DNA of 24,827 nucleotides from JBEKYD01 sp052325345. GTDB lineage: Bacteria; Acidobacteriota; Terriglobia; Bryobacterales; Bryobacteraceae. Location of the stretch: contig JBKQVG010000194.1 of the NCBI GenBank assembly GCA_052325345.1, forward strand, positions 1-24,827, given 5' to 3'. Shown here piece after piece: positions 8,655 through 16,151 of the stretch. Under the pieces are notes generated by a model that was not told where the DNA came from, searched no databases, and saw nothing but the letters and a program-made list of their open reading frames with translations. Within the stretch, counting starts at the first letter, position 1; the number at the start of each line of letters is the position of its first letter. A program made the position numbers and the translations under genes.

Positions 8655-10853
8655 TTATCGGCCGGCTCCTCGCAGGCGGTCAATCGCCCGCCGCAATTGC
8701 GGATTCGGTTTGAGCCGCAGCGCCGTCTCGAGATGCGAAATCGCCTCCGGCAACCGCCCCGGCAACCTTGATAGCACCACGCCGAGGTCGTAATGCCCCT
8801 CGGCGTAATCGGGCCTGATGCGCAGCGCGGCTTCATACTGGGCAATTGCATCGGGAACCCTGCCGGGTATCCGCGCCAAGAGGTTTCCCAGGTTGTTGTG
8901 GGCCTCGGCATAATCGGGCCGAATGCGCAATGCCGCTTCATACTCGATCATCGCGTCGGGCACGCGGCCGGGCACGCTCGACAAAGCCCTTCCCAGGTTA
9001 TAGTGCGCTTCCGCGTAATCCGGTCGAATCCGCAGCGCCGCCTGGTAGCACTCGATCGCCTCCGGCAGTCTCCCCGGCAGGCCGGCAAGAACATTTCCCA
9101 GGTTGAGCTGCGCTTCCGCGTTGTCGGGTTCGATGCGAAGCGCCGCCTGGTACTCGGAGATGGCCTCCGCAGACCGTCCCGGAACCTGCGATAACGCCAC
9201 CGCCAGATTGTAGTGCGCATCCGCAAAATCGGGATCCAGGCGCAAGGCGGCCGCGAACTCTCGGGTCGCCTCCGGTAGCAAGCCGGCCTTCAACAACGCG
9301 CTCCCCATTGCGTTGTGAGCAGCCGGCCAGTCGGGAGCCAGCCGCAGAGCTGCCTGGAACTGCCGAAAGGACGCGGGCAACCGGCCGGGAATCCCAGCCA
9401 GGGCGTTTCCCAGCTCCGTGTGTGCCGGCACGGAATCGGGATCGATCCGCAACGCGGCTTCCAGATGGCCAATCGCGTCCTCGCGGCCGCCGGGGACTGT
9501 CATCAGATAAATTCCCAGGTTCGTGTGCGCTACGGCGTTTTCCGTGGTGACCTCCAGGGCGTGACGGAACAGCGTTCCGCTATTGCGCCAGTACTGGACC
9601 TGAAACCACGCCAAACCCGCGCAGGCGAGGCACGCCAGGGTGACCAGCGCTACGGCAAACGGTTTCACCCGCGGATGGCGGGCCACTTCCGCCGCGCCCC
9701 AAGCCGCCATGATCGCGAGGCCCACCATGGGAATATAGGTGTACCGGTCGGCATGCGCCTGGGCCCCTGCCTGCACCAGCCCGATTACCGGAATGAGAGT
9801 GCCGAGATACCAAAACCAGCCCGTAGCCAGATAAGGCCGGCCGCGATGGAACCACACCACCATCACGCTGACGCCGGTCAGCACCACGCCGGCGAGCGTA
9901 GCCTGCCACGCCGGGAGATGTCGCGGATAGGGATAAAAAACCGCCAGCCGGACGGGCCGGAACATCTGCATGATGTAGACCACATAAGAAACCAGGGCAT
10001 TCTCGACGCGCAAGCTGAAAGGGAATGCACTGAGCGCTTTGACCGCGCCCGCGCGCTGCTGCGCCAGGTAGGTGATGATGCTCGCTGCCAGGGAAAACGC
10101 TAGCAGAGGCGCTTTTTCCCAGAAAATGGCCGCGCGTGGCTTGCCGTCCCCTTGGGCAATAGCGGCAAACGACAGGCGCCCGAGCGGCCAGACGTCCAGC
10201 AATAGCAGCACGAAGGGAAGCGTGATGACCATCGGCTTCGCCATCAGACCGCAGCAGAACGCTAACAGCACCAGCGCGTACCGGCCCAAGCCGGGGTGTT
10301 CCGCGTAGCGCACATACGCCCACATCGTCAGAAACCAGAAAAAAGCGCTCAGAACATCTTTCCGTTCGGCGACCCAGGCTACCGATTCCACGTGCAGCGG
10401 GTGTACCGCGAAAAGCAACGCCACTAAGGCGCTGCGCCAACGGGCGCCAGTGGCCCGGCGGAGGAATGCAAACAGGAGCAGCGCCGCGAACCCGTGGATC
10501 AGCACGCTGGTGAGATGATGCCAGCCGCTGTCCAGACCGAATAACTGGCAATCCAGCATGTGAGAAATCCAGGTTAAGGGAAACCAGTTGGCGGCATCTC
10601 CGGAAGTGAGCGCCCACTCGAGACCCTCCGTCGTGATGCCGTGGCGCACGTGAGGGGCGCCGCTGGTGTATGCGGAGTCGTCGAGGTTTACGAAATCGAA
10701 ATGCCGAACCTGGGCGTAGACCGCGAACGTGGCGATCAGGAGCGCCATACAGATCAGGAAGTCGGGCAAGCGGCGCGACGCCGTCTTCAGCCTGTTCTGG
10801 AGGGCCTGCGCGGTCTGGCGCGGGCGCGGGGGTTTCGGTAGGATCTTACGCAC
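8655..10853 (-). CDS. Multi-spanning membrane protein (GT-C/TMTC-like) with C-terminal TPR array
   Basis: 732-residue protein in two parts. Residues about 30-420 contain around ten hydrophobic segments with a GT-C-like signature: FDFVNLDDSAYT after the first helix, then FAVHPLHVESVAWVAERKDV. This is the pattern of TMTC-type/PMT-like glycosyltransferases and their bacterial TPR-bearing relatives. Residues about 426-732 hold eight TPR units plus a partial one, consensus EAALRIRPDYAEAHYNLG...PGRLPEAI. All but one full unit are 35 residues, one longer than usual because of a Pro-Gly-Arg loop. The start is taken as GTG 10853; no ribosome-binding site is evident, and Met36 is an alternative. A sugar-transfer role is inference from the N-terminal signature. 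No glycan-synthesis genes lie alongside. Confidence 0.82.
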   Translation of the reverse strand: MRKILPKPPRPRQTAQALQNRLKTASRRLPDFLICMALLIATFAVYAQVRHFDFVNLDDSAYTSGAPHVRHGITTEGLEWALTSGDAANWFPLTWISHMLDCQLFGLDSGWHHLTSVLIHGFAALLLFAFLRRATGARWRSALVALLFAVHPLHVESVAWVAERKDVLSAFFWFLTMWAYVRYAEHPGLGRYALVLLAFCCGLMAKPMVITLPFVLLLLDVWPLGRLSFAAIAQGDGKPRAAIFWEKAPLLAFSLAASIITYLAQQRAGAVKALSAFPFSLRVENALVSYVVYIMQMFRPVRLAVFYPYPRHLPAWQATLAGVVLTGVSVMVVWFHRGRPYLATGWFWYLGTLIPVIGLVQAGAQAHADRYTYIPMVGLAIMAAWGAAEVARHPRVKPFAVALVTLACLACAGLAWFQVQYWRNSGTLFRHALEVTTENAVAHTNLGIYLMTVPGGREDAIGHLEAALRIDPDSVPAHTELGNALAGIPGRLPASFRQFQAALRLAPDWPAAHNAMGSALLKAGLLPEATREFAAALRLDPDFADAHYNLAVALSQVPGRSAEAISEYQAALRIEPDNAEAQLNLGNVLAGLPGRLPEAIECYQAALRIRPDYAEAHYNLGRALSSVPGRVPDAMIEYEAALRIRPDYAEAHNNLGNLLARIPGRVPDAIAQYEAALRIRPDYAEGHYDLGVVLSRLPGRLPEAISHLETALRLKPNPQLRRAIDRLRGAGR
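8680..9480 (-). repeat. Tandem ~105-bp repeats encoding the TPR array
   Basis: Coding repeats of about 105 bases recur through this stretch, for example the near-identical segments around 8820-8850, 8925-8955 and 9030-9060, each encoding YEAALRIRPDYAE-type helices. The last three to four units at the 3' end are most alike, which suggests recent unit duplication. Confidence 0.8.
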
Positions 10854-11193
10854 GGGATGAAGTCATCGAAGCTTGCTGAGACCATTCTATATAACGGAGC
10901 GCGGCGGCCACTCGGAACTCGTCCACAAACGCGCGGCAAATTCCAGCGCGGAAACGGGCTGGCAATATCCCAATTAGAGATAGAACCGCGTTCGGATCGG
11001 CCAAAGGAAACGCGGCGGTGGGCGCCCAGCGCGGGCAAGCCTCGTCGGTGTCTTTCGAGTAGTTAGGAGCGATCGGCAAGCCGGGGCTGGCGGGGATTCC
11101 CGCCGAATCCGCCGCCGTGCATCCGCCGGCGTCAACCGCGTTCGCGGCCGGATACGCTCGCTTATCAGCGATTTGCGATTGGTGCCAGCGCTC
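10854..11193. other. Intergenic region between nrdJ and the TPR gene, no gene seen
   Basis: 340 bases upstream of the TPR gene and downstream of nrdJ. Open frames here are short and have neither recognisable domains nor ribosome-binding sites. A small perfect stem (11089-11094 with 11099-11104, loop GATT) lies about 90 bases past the nrdJ stop, without a T tract. An AT-rich patch near 10886-10895 could serve as a -10 region for the TPR gene, but no matching -35 box was found. Confidence 0.5.
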
Positions 11194-13995
11194 CTAGCTG
11201 CAGCCGCTCGTGCCGCCGCAATTCCCGCACTTGTAGCAGCTTCCGTTGCGGGTCATGATGGAGCCGCATTCGGCGCAGACCGGGGCGTCGGTCACGAGCG
11301 GGTTGAAGGGCAGATCCTGCTGCGGGTCGGCCTCCGTGGGTCGCAGCGCGGAGGTTTCGCCGGCCTCGCTCACGGCGTACTCCGGACCTAGGAACTTGGC
11401 CCCCAGCCAGCGGAAAATGTAATCCGTGATGGATTTGGCGTAGGGAATAGTCTGATTCCCAGTCCAGCCGCTGGGCTCGAAGCGGACGTGTGCGAATTTG
11501 TCAACCAGGAACTTGATGGGCACGCCGTATTGCAGGTTAAAGCTCACCGCCGTTGCGAAGGCGTCCATCAGGCCCGAGATCGTCGATCCTTCCTTGGCCA
11601 TGGTAATGAAGATCTCGCCGGGGGCGCCGTCGTCGTACATGCCCACGGTGATATAACCTTCGTGGCCGGCGATGGAGAACTTATGTGTAATCGAGCGGCG
11701 CTCGTCGGGCAGCTTGCGGCGTACCGGGCGGTAGACGATTTTCTCGACGGGACCCGCGGCCGCGGCAGCTTTCTTGTCGCCGCTCTTGCCGGTATTGAGC
11801 GGCTGCACCTTCTTCGAGTTGTCGCGGTAGATAGCCACGGCCTTCAACCCGAGCTTCCAGCTTTCGGTGAAGGCGGTCATAATTTCCTCCACCGTCGACT
11901 CCTCGGGCATGTTGATGGTCTTCGAAATGGCGCCGGAAATGAACGGCTGCACGGCGGCCATCATGCGCACGTGGCCCATATAGTAGATGGAGCGGGTGCC
12001 GTTCTGCGGGCGGAAGCTGCAATCGAAGACGGCCAGGTGCTCGGGTTTGAGCTCGGGCGCGCCTTCGATGGTGCCGGTGGCATCGATGTGGCTGACGATC
12101 TTTTCCACCTGGGCGGGCGAATAACCGAGTTTGACCAGCGCCGCGGGCACGGTGTTATTGACGATCTTGATGACGCCGCCGCCCACCAGCTTCTTATATT
12201 TCACCAGCGCCAGGTCGGGCTCGATGCCGGTCGTGTCGCAATCCATCATGAAACCGATGGTGCCGGTGGGAGCGATCACGGTCACCTGGGCGTTGCGGTA
12301 GCCGAAACGCCGGCCGGATTCGTAGGCATCGTTCCAGCACCGCGCGGCGCCCTCATAGAGGGCGCTGGAGACGTTGTGGCGGTTGATGCGCTCCACCGCG
12401 TCGCGGTGCATGCGGATGACTTCGAGGAAGGGTTGCTGGTTGACGCCGTAGCCGGCGAACGTGCCCACCGATTCGGCCACGCGCGAGCTGGTGAGGTAGG
12501 CCTGGCCGCACATCACGGCGGTGATGGCGCCGGCGACGTCGCGGCCGCGGTCGCTGTCGTAGGGCACGCCCATGGACATGAGCAGCGCGCCCAGATTGGC
12601 GAAGCCCAGGCCCAGGGGACGGAAGTTGTGCGAGTTCTCGGCGATCTTTTCGGTCGGGTAGCTGGCGTTATCGACGATGATCTCCTGCGCCAGAATCATG
12701 GTGTCGACGGCGTGGCGGAACGCTTCCACGTCGAACTGGCCGTCCGGCCCGACGAATTTCATCAGGTTGAGGGAGGACAGGTTGCAGGCCGAATCGTCCA
12801 GAAACATGTATTCCGAGCAAGGGTTGGAAGCATTGATGCGGGCGGTGTTCTTGCACGGGTGCCAGCGGTTGACGGTGGTATCGAACTGCATGCCGGGATC
12901 GCCGCACTGGTGGGTGGCTTCGGCGATCTGGTGCATGAGGTCGCGCGCCTTATAGCGGTTTACGGGCTGGCCGGTGCCGACCGACTTGGTCCACCAGTCG
13001 CCGTCGCTCACGACGGCATCCATGAAGTCGTCGGTGGCGCGCACGGAATTGTTGGCGTTCTGGAAGAAGATGGAACCGTAGGCTTCGCCATCGAGGGAGG
13101 AATCGTAGCCGGCATCGATCAGGGCGAAAGCCTTTTTCTCCTCCTTGGCCTTCGACCAGATAAACTTTTCGACGTCGGGGTGGTCGGCGTTGAGGATCAC
13201 CATTTTGGCCGCGCGGCGGGTCTTGCCGCCGCTCTTGATCACCCCGGCGAAGGCGTCGAAGCCCTTCATGAAAGAGAGCGGACCGGAGGCGCGGCCGCCG
13301 CTCGAGAGCATGGCGTCGTCTTCGCGCAGGGCGGAGAGGTTGGTGCCGGTGCCGGAGCCCCACTTGAAGAGCATGCCTTCGGTCTTGGCGAGGTCGAGGA
13401 TGGATTCGAGCGAATCCTTCACCGAGACGATGAAGCAGGCCGAGCACTGCGGGCGCACCACGCCCCGTTCGAGCTTCGAGACGCGGCCGGCGGCCTGGTC
13501 GTAGATCCAGCCGTAGCCGCGGGCTTCCTTTACCCCTACGTTGAACCAGACCGGCGAATTGAAGCAGGCCTTCTGAGTCAGCATGAGGTGGGCCAACTCG
13601 GCGCGAAAGTTTTCTCCATCCTCGGCGGTTTTGAAGTAGCCGTCCTTATTTCCCCAGCCGGCTATGGTGTCGACCACGCGTTCGACCAGTTGGGCCACGC
13701 TGGTCTCACGTTCCGGGCCGCCCAGCTTGCCGTAGAAGTACTTGCTGGCGACGATGTTGGTGGCGGTTTGCGACCAATCCGCCGGCACCACCACATCGCG
13801 CTGCTCGAAGATGACCGAGCCTTTGTCGTTGCCGATGGAAGCCGTGCGCGTCTCCCAGCGGATATCGTCATAGGGGGTCTTACCGGCTTCCAGCCGTGCG
13901 GTGAAATAGCGGGGGAAGGAAACCCCCGTTCGAGACGGTGTTTGCGTGTTCAAAACTGATTCCATTTTCGCAAATGCGACAGCAATCTGGCCCAT
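11194..13995 (-). CDS. nrdJ: Class II (adenosylcobalamin-dependent) ribonucleoside-diphosphate reductase
   Basis: 933-residue NrdJ, the oxygen-tolerant B12-dependent ribonucleotide reductase that makes deoxyribonucleotides for DNA synthesis and repair in the cytoplasm. Visible hallmarks: ACFNSPVWFNVG (about 143), GTGTNLSALRED, the NPCSE motif with the radical-site Cys followed by CNLSSLNLMKF (about 390-410), and APTGTIGFMMDCDTTG. A Cys-rich tail, CAECGSIM...CYKCGNCGG...CS, fits the C-terminal redox/zinc module. ATG 13995 was chosen because GAAAGGA precedes it; Met at 13965 is an alternative. Transcribed alone, with two NrdR-box-like sites in its promoter region. The family normally works without a small subunit, and none is encoded here. 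Length is normal and no frameshift is seen. Confidence 0.97.
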   Translation of the reverse strand: MGQIAVAFAKMESVLNTQTPSRTGVSFPRYFTARLEAGKTPYDDIRWETRTASIGNDKGSVIFEQRDVVVPADWSQTATNIVASKYFYGKLGGPERETSVAQLVERVVDTIAGWGNKDGYFKTAEDGENFRAELAHLMLTQKACFNSPVWFNVGVKEARGYGWIYDQAAGRVSKLERGVVRPQCSACFIVSVKDSLESILDLAKTEGMLFKWGSGTGTNLSALREDDAMLSSGGRASGPLSFMKGFDAFAGVIKSGGKTRRAAKMVILNADHPDVEKFIWSKAKEEKKAFALIDAGYDSSLDGEAYGSIFFQNANNSVRATDDFMDAVVSDGDWWTKSVGTGQPVNRYKARDLMHQIAEATHQCGDPGMQFDTTVNRWHPCKNTARINASNPCSEYMFLDDSACNLSSLNLMKFVGPDGQFDVEAFRHAVDTMILAQEIIVDNASYPTEKIAENSHNFRPLGLGFANLGALLMSMGVPYDSDRGRDVAGAITAVMCGQAYLTSSRVAESVGTFAGYGVNQQPFLEVIRMHRDAVERINRHNVSSALYEGAARCWNDAYESGRRFGYRNAQVTVIAPTGTIGFMMDCDTTGIEPDLALVKYKKLVGGGVIKIVNNTVPAALVKLGYSPAQVEKIVSHIDATGTIEGAPELKPEHLAVFDCSFRPQNGTRSIYYMGHVRMMAAVQPFISGAISKTINMPEESTVEEIMTAFTESWKLGLKAVAIYRDNSKKVQPLNTGKSGDKKAAAAAGPVEKIVYRPVRRKLPDERRSITHKFSIAGHEGYITVGMYDDGAPGEIFITMAKEGSTISGLMDAFATAVSFNLQYGVPIKFLVDKFAHVRFEPSGWTGNQTIPYAKSITDYIFRWLGAKFLGPEYAVSEAGETSALRPTEADPQQDLPFNPLVTDAPVCAECGSIMTRNGSCYKCGNCGGTSGCS

Positions 13996-14043
13996 CGAAA
14001 TCCTTTCAGCGGGAGAAGTACTCCATTTTGGGGAACATCCGTA

Positions 14044-14073
14044 ATATTCCCCCAATATATAGTGCTAGGTCAA
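14044..14073 (-). promoter_or_regulatory. Candidate nrdJ promoter
   Basis: On the minus strand TTGACC (14073-14068), an 18-bp spacer and GAATAT (14049-14044) lie about 50 bases before the nrdJ ATG. The -10 match is only fair. The downstream NrdR-like box falls inside the spacer, which would suit repression by blocking polymerase. Confidence 0.45.
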
Positions 14074-14095
14074 GAATTATATCTATATGCAGTGT
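14050..14095 (-). promoter_or_regulatory. Pair of NrdR-box-like operator sites upstream of nrdJ
   Basis: Box 1 (14050-14065), read on the minus strand, is GCACTATATATTGGGG. Its ten-base core CTATATATTG fits the published NrdR consensus core CWATATATWG exactly. Box 2 (14080-14095) is ACACTGCATATAGATA and matches eight of ten core bases. The cores start 30 bp apart, close to three helical turns, as expected for paired NrdR sites. NrdR is the ATP/dATP-sensing repressor of ribonucleotide reductase genes; its gene is not in this window. Confidence 0.8.
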
Positions 14096-14427
14096 GTTGA
14101 AGTTACAGAGGAATGGGTTCTGGGCTAAAAATGGGGACGGGTGTTTTGCCTCGGCGGGCATCCAGGCGGCGGCAGCCTTTTGTGCGTTTTTGTGCACCTT
14201 GGTGCATCCTGCGAGAGTCTCTTGGGGGCGCGATCAGCGGGGGGAACGCAGGCGGAAACGCACCGCCAGGCAAAGGCACGGTTTTGTGCCTTGTGCATCT
14301 TTGTGCATGCCGTGACAGTTCCCGGCGGGACCGGTTTATCGGCACGGGCCCCCATGAATTCGCACTTCTCAGGAGCGGAGTGAATGAGAATAAACCGGTT
14401 AGCAGGGCGCCGCCGCCCGGAACGTGA
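14096..14427. repeat. Non-coding region with degenerate TTTTGTGC-type repeats
   Basis: Two related stretches, 14178-14220 and 14282-14320, share the order TTTTGTGC...TTGTGCA...CTT.GTGCAT...GAGAGT/GACAGT, about 104 bases apart. A 10-bp inverted pair ACCGGTTTAT (14330-14339) / ATAAACCGGT (14390-14399) lies further on. Overlapping open frames on both strands have no domain or signal sequence. It looks like decayed dispersed-repeat material between nrdJ and the PEP-CTERM gene. Confidence 0.5.
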
Positions 14428-15135
14428 TTAGGAATCCGCGCGGGGAAGCTTGGCAACCGATTTGGCGGCCAGGCCAGCGGCTGGCGGCCGCCCGCGTTTT
14501 CGGCGCCGCAGGAGCACGAGGCCCCCCAGGCCCGAGAGGCTGCTCAAAAGGAGCAGCGCCGAAGGCGGCTCGGAATTGGCGACCACCTCGACTTCGTAGC
14601 CCGACGGGCTGGGATCGATATAGAAAGAGGAGCCGGGCGGATAGGATGCCTCGGGGCCGACGGTTTCCCCGTAACCGATATAGTTGAATCCCGCCGCGCC
14701 GCCGACGGAGGCGGGGTCGGCGACGGCCCAGGCGGCATCGCCGGTGGGGGCGCTGAAAGACAGCCAATAACTGCCGGGGGCCAGTATCGGCACCGGGAAA
14801 AGGCTCACCCACCCCTGGTACCAGGCAGGAAGGGTGACGGTAGTTTCGGCGATTTCACTGGCGGCGGTCACGCCCGGGCCGATGCTGGTGGTGAGATAGG
14901 CGGTAGCCTCGCTCGGCGTTCCACTATCGTTGTCCAGCAGGGCCAGAATCGTCAGATTGGTAGTCGCGACGGGCGACGACCAGCCGATCGCCAGGCCATC
15001 GGCGCAAATCCAGCCCGAAGTGTCGCCGGTAACGGACAAAAGGCTATCCGCGCGGGCTGCAACACCGGAGCCGAGGAGGAAGCCCAGGAATAAGACCGAC
15101 CTCGCGGCATGGCGCGAAAGCGAACAACTCTGCAT
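14428..15135 (-). CDS. PEP-CTERM-like exported protein
   Basis: 235-residue protein with a signal peptide (RSVLFLGFLLGSGVAARA) and a beta-rich, low-Cys middle typical of exosortase substrates. The C-terminal sorting signal is recognisable: EPPSALLLLSSLSGLGGLVLL followed directly by the basic cluster RRRKR (about 189-214). The classical motif is VPEP; here it reads NSEPP. Such proteins are anchored briefly in the membrane and processed by exosortase (EpsH/XrtA type) before surface display, often with exopolysaccharide. Unusually, 21 residues (starting GRPPAAGLAAKS) follow the basic cluster, where most family members stop. No exosortase gene lies nearby, which is common. The ribosome-binding site is weak. 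The mature domain (SGWICADGLAIGW ... SYWLSFSAPTGDAAWA) matches no named family I can recall. Confidence 0.75.
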   Translation of the reverse strand: MQSCSLSRHAARSVLFLGFLLGSGVAARADSLLSVTGDTSGWICADGLAIGWSSPVATTNLTILALLDNDSGTPSEATAYLTTSIGPGVTAASEIAETTVTLPAWYQGWVSLFPVPILAPGSYWLSFSAPTGDAAWAVADPASVGGAAGFNYIGYGETVGPEASYPPGSSFYIDPSPSGYEVEVVANSEPPSALLLLSSLSGLGGLVLLRRRKRGRPPAAGLAAKSVAKLPRADS

Positions 15136-15244
15136 AATCGAGTAGTGCCGCCACAGCGGGAAAATCGCAAAGAAGTTCGCGCTAAACCGGGACGGGTGGC
15201 GCGCGAATCCGCTCTCTGAGCGGCTATGAACAATTGGAATTCGA

Positions 15245-15336
15245 GCCGCCGATAAACGCCGATGAGCGCAGACAAGGTATTTCGGGTTTCTTTACCTGAG
15301 TTTATCGGCGGCCTGTTTTTGGCGCCTTCCGGCGCC
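15245..15336. repeat. Inverted repeat plus GC hairpin between the regulator and PEP-CTERM genes
   Basis: GCCGCCGATAAAC (15245-15257) and its exact complement (15300-15312) form 13-bp arms 42 bases apart. A compact stem GGCGCC-TTCC-GGCGCC (15321-15336) follows, 16 bases after the stop of the minus-strand regulator gene. On the minus strand this stem is followed by five A, not T, so it is not a canonical terminator. The first pair belongs to the CGCCGATAAACGCCGATGAG type of dispersed repeat. Confidence 0.6.
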
Positions 15337-15352
15337 TGCTTGCGAATCGGAA

Positions 15353-16033
15353 TCAGGAGCCGGCGCCGGGGGACATGCCGCGGGCGCTCGATCCGCTGCG
15401 GAGCGCGGCCTCCAGGCCCTTGACGTCGATGTCGATGAACTGCCGCGAGTAGCGGATCAGGCCCTGGCTGCGCAGGCGGGTCATTTGGTAGGTGACGATC
15501 TCGCGCGACGTGCCGACGTATTCCGATACGGTGTGATGGGTGAGCCCGGGCATGCGCAAGACGCCGTCTGGGCGTTCCTGGCCGAGGGACGTGCCCAACT
15601 GGAGCAGGGCGGCCACCACGCGCTCGGGAGTTTTCAGCACGGCCATGGTCGCAATGCGGTCCGCCAACTCGCGACCGATCCGCAACACGTATTGCGACAG
15701 GGCGACGCCGAAGCGCGGCTCGCGTTCGATCTGCTGTTCGATTTCGGCGCGGGTCCAGCTCATCAAGGTCACGCTGTCCAGCGCCGTGGCCGATTCGCGC
15801 TGCGAATGCGCGCCCAGCAGACAGGCTTCGCCGAACAGACCCTCGGGGGGTACGATGCGGCAGACGACCTGTTTGCCATCGGGGGTCGTGGTGCTGATTT
15901 TGACGCGGCCGCTCACCACCAGGTAAAACTGTTCCACGGGCCGCCCAGGGGAATAAATCAAACCCCCTTTGGGCACGGCCTCGGCCGGCTTGTGCGCCAA
16001 ATAGATCAACGGATCTTCCTGCGGTAGTGGCAT
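15353..16033 (-). CDS. Crp/Fnr-family transcriptional regulator
   Basis: 226-residue one-component regulator. Residues about 15-125 form a cyclic-nucleotide-binding-like beta roll (FYLVVSGRVKISTTTPDGKQ, GLFGEACLLGAHSQRESATA), followed by the dimerisation helix (about 125-150). A C-terminal winged helix-turn-helix contains HHTVSEYVGTSREIVTYQMT and RLRSQGLI. The GEACLLG-to-RESATA section resembles the phosphate-binding cassette (canonical FGE...RSA), so cAMP/cGMP binding is possible but not assured; there are no FNR-type iron-sulfur cysteines at the N-terminus. ATG 16033 was chosen because AAAGGG precedes it; an in-frame GTG at 16051 would overlap that site. It diverges from the DUF507 gene across 118 bp that hold a short dyad and direct repeats and could be its own operator. 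Confidence 0.92.
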   Translation of the reverse strand: MPLPQEDPLIYLAHKPAEAVPKGGLIYSPGRPVEQFYLVVSGRVKISTTTPDGKQVVCRIVPPEGLFGEACLLGAHSQRESATALDSVTLMSWTRAEIEQQIEREPRFGVALSQYVLRIGRELADRIATMAVLKTPERVVAALLQLGTSLGQERPDGVLRMPGLTHHTVSEYVGTSREIVTYQMTRLRSQGLIRYSRQFIDIDVKGLEAALRSGSSARGMSPGAGS

Positions 16034-16093
16034 TGCAGTCCCTTTGCTCACCCTGAGCGGTTTTCGAAGGGTGCTCCTTTAACCTTGATGATA

Positions 16094-16130
16094 CCGGGTT
16101 TTGACTATGCCGGGTTTTCACACGTGATAC
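16094..16130 (+). promoter_or_regulatory. Candidate promoter and direct repeats between the Crp-like and DUF507 genes
   Basis: TTGACT (16101-16106), an 18-bp spacer and TGATAC (16125-16130) make a weak plus-strand promoter with a very short leader to the ATG at 16152. CCGGGTTTT occurs twice (16094-16102 and 16110-16118), 16 bp apart. The small dyad TCAC-AC-GTGA (16118-16127) overlaps the -10 box. These could be sites for the neighbouring Crp-like regulator, which is inference only. Confidence 0.35.
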
Positions 16131-16151
16131 ACTACGATTTCGCCCTTCAGA

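Noticed and set aside
8680..9480. Regular ~105-bp repeats as a possible CRISPR array
   Set aside because: They are in-frame coding TPR units with no unique spacers, and no cas genes are present.
9580..10617. 345-codon open frame in another minus-strand frame of the TPR/membrane gene
   Set aside because: The real frame shows membrane segments and known signatures; this one is an Arg/Gly-rich shadow.
11488..13959. 823-codon open frame antisense to nrdJ
   Set aside because: It lies wholly opposite a clear, motif-complete nrdJ. The translation is His/Gly/Ala/Val-rich without domains, as expected from codon bias of a GC-rich gene read in reverse.
14056..14400. Cobalamin riboswitch upstream of nrdJ
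   Set aside because: The predicted leader is only about 40 bases, and I could not find the B12-box-like conserved core further upstream.
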